Source: Erythroxylum novogranatense (taxonomy: Eukaryota > Streptophyta > Magnoliopsida > Malpighiales > Erythroxylaceae). From it: a DNA stretch of 64,000 nt. Where the stretch lies: assembly GCA_029891385.1 (NCBI GenBank), contig CM057224.1, forward strand, positions 39,685,005 to 39,749,004, written 5' to 3'. Of this stretch, positions 58,245-64,000 are shown piece after piece (within the stretch, counting starts at the first letter, position 1; the number at the start of each line of letters is the position of its first letter). The notes below the pieces were generated by a model. It did no database searches. It was not told where the DNA came from and saw only the letters and a program-made list of their open reading frames with translations. Position numbers and translations under genes: made by a program.

Positions 58245-61200
58245 TGTTGGGACCCAATCTCGAAATCGGACTCCAACCGGAGAAACGGAAAACGGAACGG
58301 AAACGAAAAGCGAAACAATATAATGCATCCAAAACGAAAGAACGGATTCAAAATCAAGAGCGAAAGAATCCTAAGCGGAAACATATGGCAAAAGTCAAAG
58401 AAAGCAAATCAAATCAAAGGCGTAAGAATCGAAAGCGAATCGAAGGAACAAACAAAACGGTTCAATCAAAACTTAAGGGCAAGTTTCTGACATTCGAGAA
58501 CAATCATTATAGAAAAACATCGCGTTGGATACCTTAGGACTAAACCAATCCGAAACCAGTATAAATTTTTTCTTTCTTTTTCATTCTTTATCAATCTCAT
58601 ACAAAGTAATTTAATTTCCCATTTGGAAATTATCAATTCCATAAACTCAAATATTTTATCTTTCACATTCTGAAATATCTCATAATTCTTCTTTTTAACC
58701 AATTCTTATTTTTCTTTTTCCAAAAGACACTTAATACACTTATCTCTAAATCCACAATCCATACACAAAAAGCACTTCAATATCTCAATTCCAGCAATAC
58801 AATTCATCGGACCTCCCGTCTAGAATCCATATCATAATCAATCATATTCATATACAATCACATTCATAACTTACACAAATTCATAATTTATCTCAATTCA
58901 ATACATAAATTTCATAATTCTTCATAATTCACACACCTCATGAAATAATTGCTTACAAAAATATTAATGGCATTCCAAGCCATGTACAAAACCAATACCA
59001 AAATCCCAAATACATAAAACACAGGACAAACAAAATCGAACGAAAGCCTTGACTTTCTTTTATCCAATCTCCTGCTCGATAACTGGAGATGGGGATGAAA
59101 AGGGGTGAGCTCGACAGCTGGTGGATAACATGTTTATAAATTGAACAATAAGCAAAAGCATTTTCAAAACTCATTTTTCATTTATAAACATTTACAACAG
59201 AAAATTCATCAAAAGCTTATTTTTCAAACTTTTCAACTTTTCAAATCGATCATAATCAATTTCCAAAATTTCATGGTTGAAAACTCACTTTCTCATTTCT
59301 CAAATTTCTCAAATTTTTTTACAATTCGTGACCAAATTCAAAACATGAATGCATCATATTATAAACAAAAGCAAAAACACATAACACATCAGAATGGTTT
59401 GGGTCAGTCCAAAACGGAATGTACTGCAAATTCTCGCATAGCGGTCCTGTGCAGCTGTGAACAAAACGTACTACACTTTCTCGCATAGCGGTCCAGTGTA
59501 GCCGTGAACTTATGGGAGTCCGAAACGGAGCTCCAGTGCCACTAGTGGGCAGGCGGAAGAAGCCTTTAAAAAGAAAACAAGTGCACTTGACTCAACTTAT
59601 GGAACCTAACCAAACCCACATAACACATTTCACACTTGAAAATCAATTGGATTTGCCCGAAGGCACATTTCGAAATTCAGTCTTTCATATCATCTCATAT
59701 TCAAACATAAAGACATTCATGAAATCACAATTTCACACATAAAGTCATATATTTCACACAAAATCATATATCAAATGCACGATCATTCTCAAACCAGAAA
59801 TGCAACAATTTTCATAATTTATCAAAACATTTAAAACTTGTAACCATTTTCCAAAAGCATTCGGAAACCGTAAAAGTCGATACTTTCTTTCTTAATTTTT
59901 TGAAAACATTTACGTGGCTTATAATTCAAAATATAAACATGGTACACACCTCATATCCATGCTTGGAACTTGTTCAAAGCCTCAATTTCTCCATTCTTTT
60001 CCTTAATTTTCCTCATCCAAGACAAAAATCCTAATTCATAAACATCCAAAATTCAACATCACATAAAGTATAAACACCAAAATTGAGCTTAGAAATCACA
60101 AACTCATACCATATCCAAGCTATCTAAATTAAAATCCTTTCACAATTTAACAAAACAAAATCTTCCTCTTATCTTAAACCTTCACTAATTTCGAAATTTC
60201 TTAGCTCCATAGGAAGCTCTCATGCTCTTCCACCTTTTTCCTCTTAAATCATCTTAAAATTTTTCTTGAAACCCAAGAAAATCGAAACCCTAGACTTTCC
60301 ATTCTTCTTTCTCCTTGCTCTTCTCCACCGAAAGCTCTCCCTCTTCTCTCTTCTTTCTTCTTTCTTCTCTTTCTAACTTAAACAAATTCGTGCTTCTCCT
60401 CTTCTTAAATGACAGCCCACTCTTCTTGCATTTAATGAATGTAAAATAACCATTATGCCCTTACATATATGCCTTATAACTTAAAACCATAAGTGTTCTT
60501 CCAAGTTTGCCCCTAAAATTCATTTTAATTCATGCTTACTTTAGGACATTTTATAACCATCAAATTGAAGGAATTTGCTAAAACTTCCTTCTAGAGAATT
60601 GGTCCTTATTGTCTCAATTTTATAACGCCACCAAAATCATTTAATTTGGTTCATTACTCCAAAAGTTATACTCTAAACATTTCGGACTATTCTTATGCTA
60701 ACATATTTTCCAACAATTTACTTCCATCTGAATATTGACATTCTTAAAGACTAAATTGAAACTCGAATCCTTCATAACATTTGTAGCCCTATTTCTCTAG
60801 TTTAATCCAAATTAAGAATCACCTCATTTGGATAACTAGAGCAAAAGTTATGGCTAAAATACTTTCAACTCTTTCTAATCCCAGACTGAACATTAAACCT
60901 AACTTTAATTCAGAAATTGAAAATCTTAGGGGCTAAATTGAAATTCAATTTCTTCATATGACTTGTAGCCCCATGTCTTTATTTTATTTTTCAACAAGAA
61001 TCAATTCAATCGGATCTCCACAGATCAAGAATTCACCAAAATACTGAACCATATTCATAAAATTATCCAACTCACTTTGATTAAATCAATCATCCTCAAT
61101 TTAATCTCAAAAATCATAAATTTCTCATGGATAGATAGAGGGATGTATTAGGGATCCAACGCTTCAAATATCAAGTCAATCGGAGGTCGGACAAAAAAGT

Positions 61201-62389
61201 TATGGCCAAAAGAATGAAGAGAGGTCGGTCAGAAAAAATTCCAAATCGGAGCTCGCACAAGCGAGCGGGTCGCTCGCCAGGGCGACCGAGCGGGAGCGAA
61301 CGAGAAGTAGCTACCGAGCAGGAGAGACCGAGCAGGTCGCTCGACAGGACGACCGAGCGCAGCTGCTTGCCAGAGCGACCTTCCAACTTCTAAAATTCAT
61401 AACTTGTGACTCAGAACTCCAAAATTTTCAAATTTGGTGTCAATTGAAAGATAAAAGAAAGTCTACAATTTTCATGAAGAATAGAAAAATCAATTCCATC
61501 TCTAAAGAGGTCAAAATCCCAATCAAAGTCACTGTCCACTAATAATCATGCCGAACAGTAACATAAACTTCTAAAAATCATAACTTCCTATTCCATGGTC
61601 CAAAAATTCCATATTTTACATCAATGGAAAGATAAAAACATAATCTAAAACTTTCATGAAGCACTTAAAGGAAATTTCAACATCTAACTAGGTCAATTTC
61701 TCAATCAAAGCTTCTGCCTAGAAATGTATCATCCTATATCACATCCAATCTTCACAATTTCACATCTTTCAATTTCCAAAATCAAAAATAGCATGTTATA
61801 CATCATTGTAAAGCTATGCAATTTTTATATAACTTTCATGTAGACCATTTACTCCAATTCAGACCACATCAGTATCGAAATTGGCCTCAAAGAAGTACAC
61901 ACAAACTTACTCTAATGGTCATTTCCAAGAACAAAGCAAAATAATACTTAACTTCGAATGATTATAACTTTCAATCCTGATATCAAAAAATATCATACTT
62001 TAAGGCGATAGAAAGCTTTCAATAGAAGCTACAAGTTTCTTGAAGATCATTTTATCAAATTTTGCCTAAATCATCCTAGAAAATTTTACAAAGATTTCAG
62101 CTCAAAAGTCAACTATGCTACTATTCATCCTAAAAAATCAAACTTTCTTAATTCTCCAAATTCTCACTATTTATTTCTTGCTTTTCAACTTCCATTTCAA
62201 TCAACCCATTTACTTTAACTTTCATAACCTATACAAATCTACTCAAATATCAAAGTCATCAAAACCAATCAATTCTTTTCTTATCAATTTCCTTAAAGCA
62301 CAATAACATCTATAACACAATACATATACAAAACATTCATTTCATATATTTAATATTTCTAAATTCTACTAAAAGATCGGGTTCCAACA
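58245..62389 (+). mobile_element. Solo LTR (4.1 kb), same family as the inverted-LTR unit
   Basis: It begins TGTTGGGACCC and ends GGGTTCCAACA. The flanks TATAT (58240-58244) and TGTAT (62390-62394) form a 5-bp duplication with one mismatch. Blocks shared with the inverted unit include CATCGCGTTGGA (58518), the TCCAATCTCCTGCTCGA region (59062) and the block 59390-59640. A CG-rich word array lies at 61248-61385. It encodes nothing; the frames at 58244-58537 and 61171-61393 come from biased composition and from the array. Confidence 0.82.
61248..61385. repeat. CG-rich GGTCGCTCG/CGACCGAGC word array
   Basis: Alternating direct and inverted copies of GGTCGCTCG and GCGACCGAGC within about 140 bp, in an AT-rich LTR. 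Confidence 0.75.
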
Positions 62390-64000
62390 TGTATATATGC
62401 ACAACTTTACTCATTTTCTCCAACCATTGATAATTCAATTTATTTATTTGATTTATTTTCTTACTCTGCCTTCTATTGAATTTTATAATTTAAATATTAC
62501 TTGATTTCATTATAATAGAGCTATTAATGTAACCAAAACTAAATTTATTAATAATATATTTTATTATCATCAAAACCATAAGCTTAGGACCTCACTTCGT
62601 CAATAATTTTTCCTTTTGATGATATTAAAATAATTGATATTAAGTAAGCTCCTTTATGTTTAAGTACACAATATATTCTCCTCTTAATCTATATATAATG
62701 AATGATTAAGTTTTAATATCACTATTCTCTCCCTTTTCAATTTTAAAAGGATATATGATATATAATTTATAAGGATAAAAGAAAAGAAAAAATTATCTCG
62801 CCTATTTTTTCTTCAAAGATTCTATCCTATCAAAAAGTGTACATGTAAAGTATTTATAAAATTAAAGAGCAATTCTTATCATTCTAAGGTACCAAATTTA
62901 AAGGTCAATCTTTCATTCTCCTCTAGGTATATGTAACAATGCTCTCTCCCTAAATATACATGTCAAGTAAATATTCTTAAATAATTTTAATATAAAAGTA
63001 AGCGGTTACCTTCTTTTATATATAATATCAACGGTTACATCCTCTTCTTCCTTCACTTGGTTTAATAATTGATCTTTTGATACTAATTTACTTAATTGGG
63101 TTATATTAGGAATCTTGGTGATTTTCCTTTAAAAATTAATTATTTAAGATGCCATTGATGTTTCTCATTTGGTATCTATAAGGGCAATACCAATTATTGG
63201 TATTCATTTGGAGCCATTTGTTACTGATTTACAATGTAAAGAACATCAAAGTGTTATAGGCAGAGAGTTAGTTTTGAAACCTTTTTCAACTAATATTCTT
63301 TTAGTTATACTTAGTAAGCATTCTCTTAAAAGTAGTTTCTATTTAGATGTCTACAATCACTAAAAAGTAGCATATCATATGATGGAAATTGAAGCCTACA
63401 TACATTTTTAGGTGTTCTTTGGAAATGTAAGGGGTATGAAGCTTTCTTTTCAATAAATAGGGAATTAAGAGTTCTCCTTGTATGGTAATGAGACTTAATA
63501 AAAGGTTTAGCATATAACTATGAAAATAAGACCTATGGTGATTTTAAGTAAAAGTTATGCTTCTTTATTTCTTATAAGGAACATGATGATAATAAGCTTA
63601 TGTCATGTCATTTAATGATAAGAGGAATATATGAATGAGAAAAATATAATGTGCTCCTTTTATGTGATCTTGCATGAAAATTGTGCCTATTTTTACCTTG
63701 TGAACTATAATTTCTAAGTTTAGAATGAGAATCATATATAAATGTATTAGATTTCTTTTAACTTTTAACCTAAAAGATGATGCATAAATTAAAGTTTTCA
63801 TGTTTAAAATTGAATGTTATGTATGCTTGTGTCATAACTTAGGAAATGACTTATCATTATAAGCATGATTTCTCTTCATAAAAATTGTCTTACCATTGTG
63901 TGGTGCACTTCCATTAGTATACCCAATTATATGCCTATTACTATTTGTAGTGAATATAAATAATGATTGTTTAAGGACACTGATCCCTTCTTTAATTTTT
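62390..64000. other. AT-rich sequence without recognisable gene
   Basis: No supported coding region, RNA gene or element end was found. Frames such as 63169-63363 lack any known motif. Confidence 0.4.

Noticed and set aside
58244..58537. 97-codon lysine-rich frame at the start of the 4.1-kb solo LTR
   Set aside because: It arises from GAAA/CGAAA-rich LTR sequence, and it is not kept open in the related LTR arms.
61171..61393. Overlapping frames on both strands rich in R, S, G and P
   Set aside because: Both are translations of the palindromic GGTCGCTCG array.

Overview
This window is plant nuclear DNA, most likely from a eudicot; the species cannot be fixed from the sequence. It is AT-rich, holds one intact host gene, and is otherwise packed with nested, mostly decayed transposable elements. 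The organism call rests on the host gene (a four-exon cytosolic ribosomal protein gene with plant-type GT-AG introns, a telo-box and a site II motif) and on plant-specific element types: Athila/Tat-like gypsy elements with a tRNA-Asp primer site, large-LTR gypsy derivatives, L1-type LINEs, MULEs and TTF-zinc-finger hAT elements.

1-19 kb. A degraded minus-strand gypsy LTR (about 1.5-3.46 and 7.28-7.63 kb) is split by a solo LTR (3456-7276, TSD TATGA). A broken MULE transposase on the minus strand (about 12.4 to 7.65 kb) is split by another solo LTR (8764-10973, TSD ACCTA). A probable copia 3' end/LTR on the minus strand (about 17.77 to 13.99 kb) is split by a third solo LTR (14219-16568, TSD CTGAC).

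17.8-32 kb. This is a three-level nest. A minus-strand hAT-like transposase is cut by an Athila/Tat-like gypsy element (19025-31295). The left LTR of that element is cut in turn by a second, related element (20177-25183). Both gypsy copies keep gag/protease-like remnants but show no recognisable reverse transcriptase or integrase.

33.2-35.3 kb. The only functional-looking host gene lies here: a complete RPL13A (uL13) gene on the plus strand, 206 codons in four exons, with promoter motifs.

36.5-55.5 kb. One plus-strand L1-type LINE carries two later insertions. The first is a 9.47-kb element with roughly 3.03-kb LTRs and an apparently non-coding 3.4-kb interior (36876-46348, TSD TGGAA), which fits the LARD class. 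The second is a 4.58-kb unit with nearly identical 1.39-kb inverted arms, made from two copies of one LTR facing opposite ways (50805-55382, TSD ATATT).

55.5-64 kb. A second copy of the copia-like fragment is followed by a 4.1-kb solo LTR (58245-62389) of the same family as the inverted unit, then AT-rich sequence without recognisable genes.

The insertion order can be read from exact target-site duplications at most junctions. Points most worth a second look: the inverted-LTR unit with its intact duplication, the LARD-like element, and the short CG-rich palindromic word arrays inside several unrelated LTR families.
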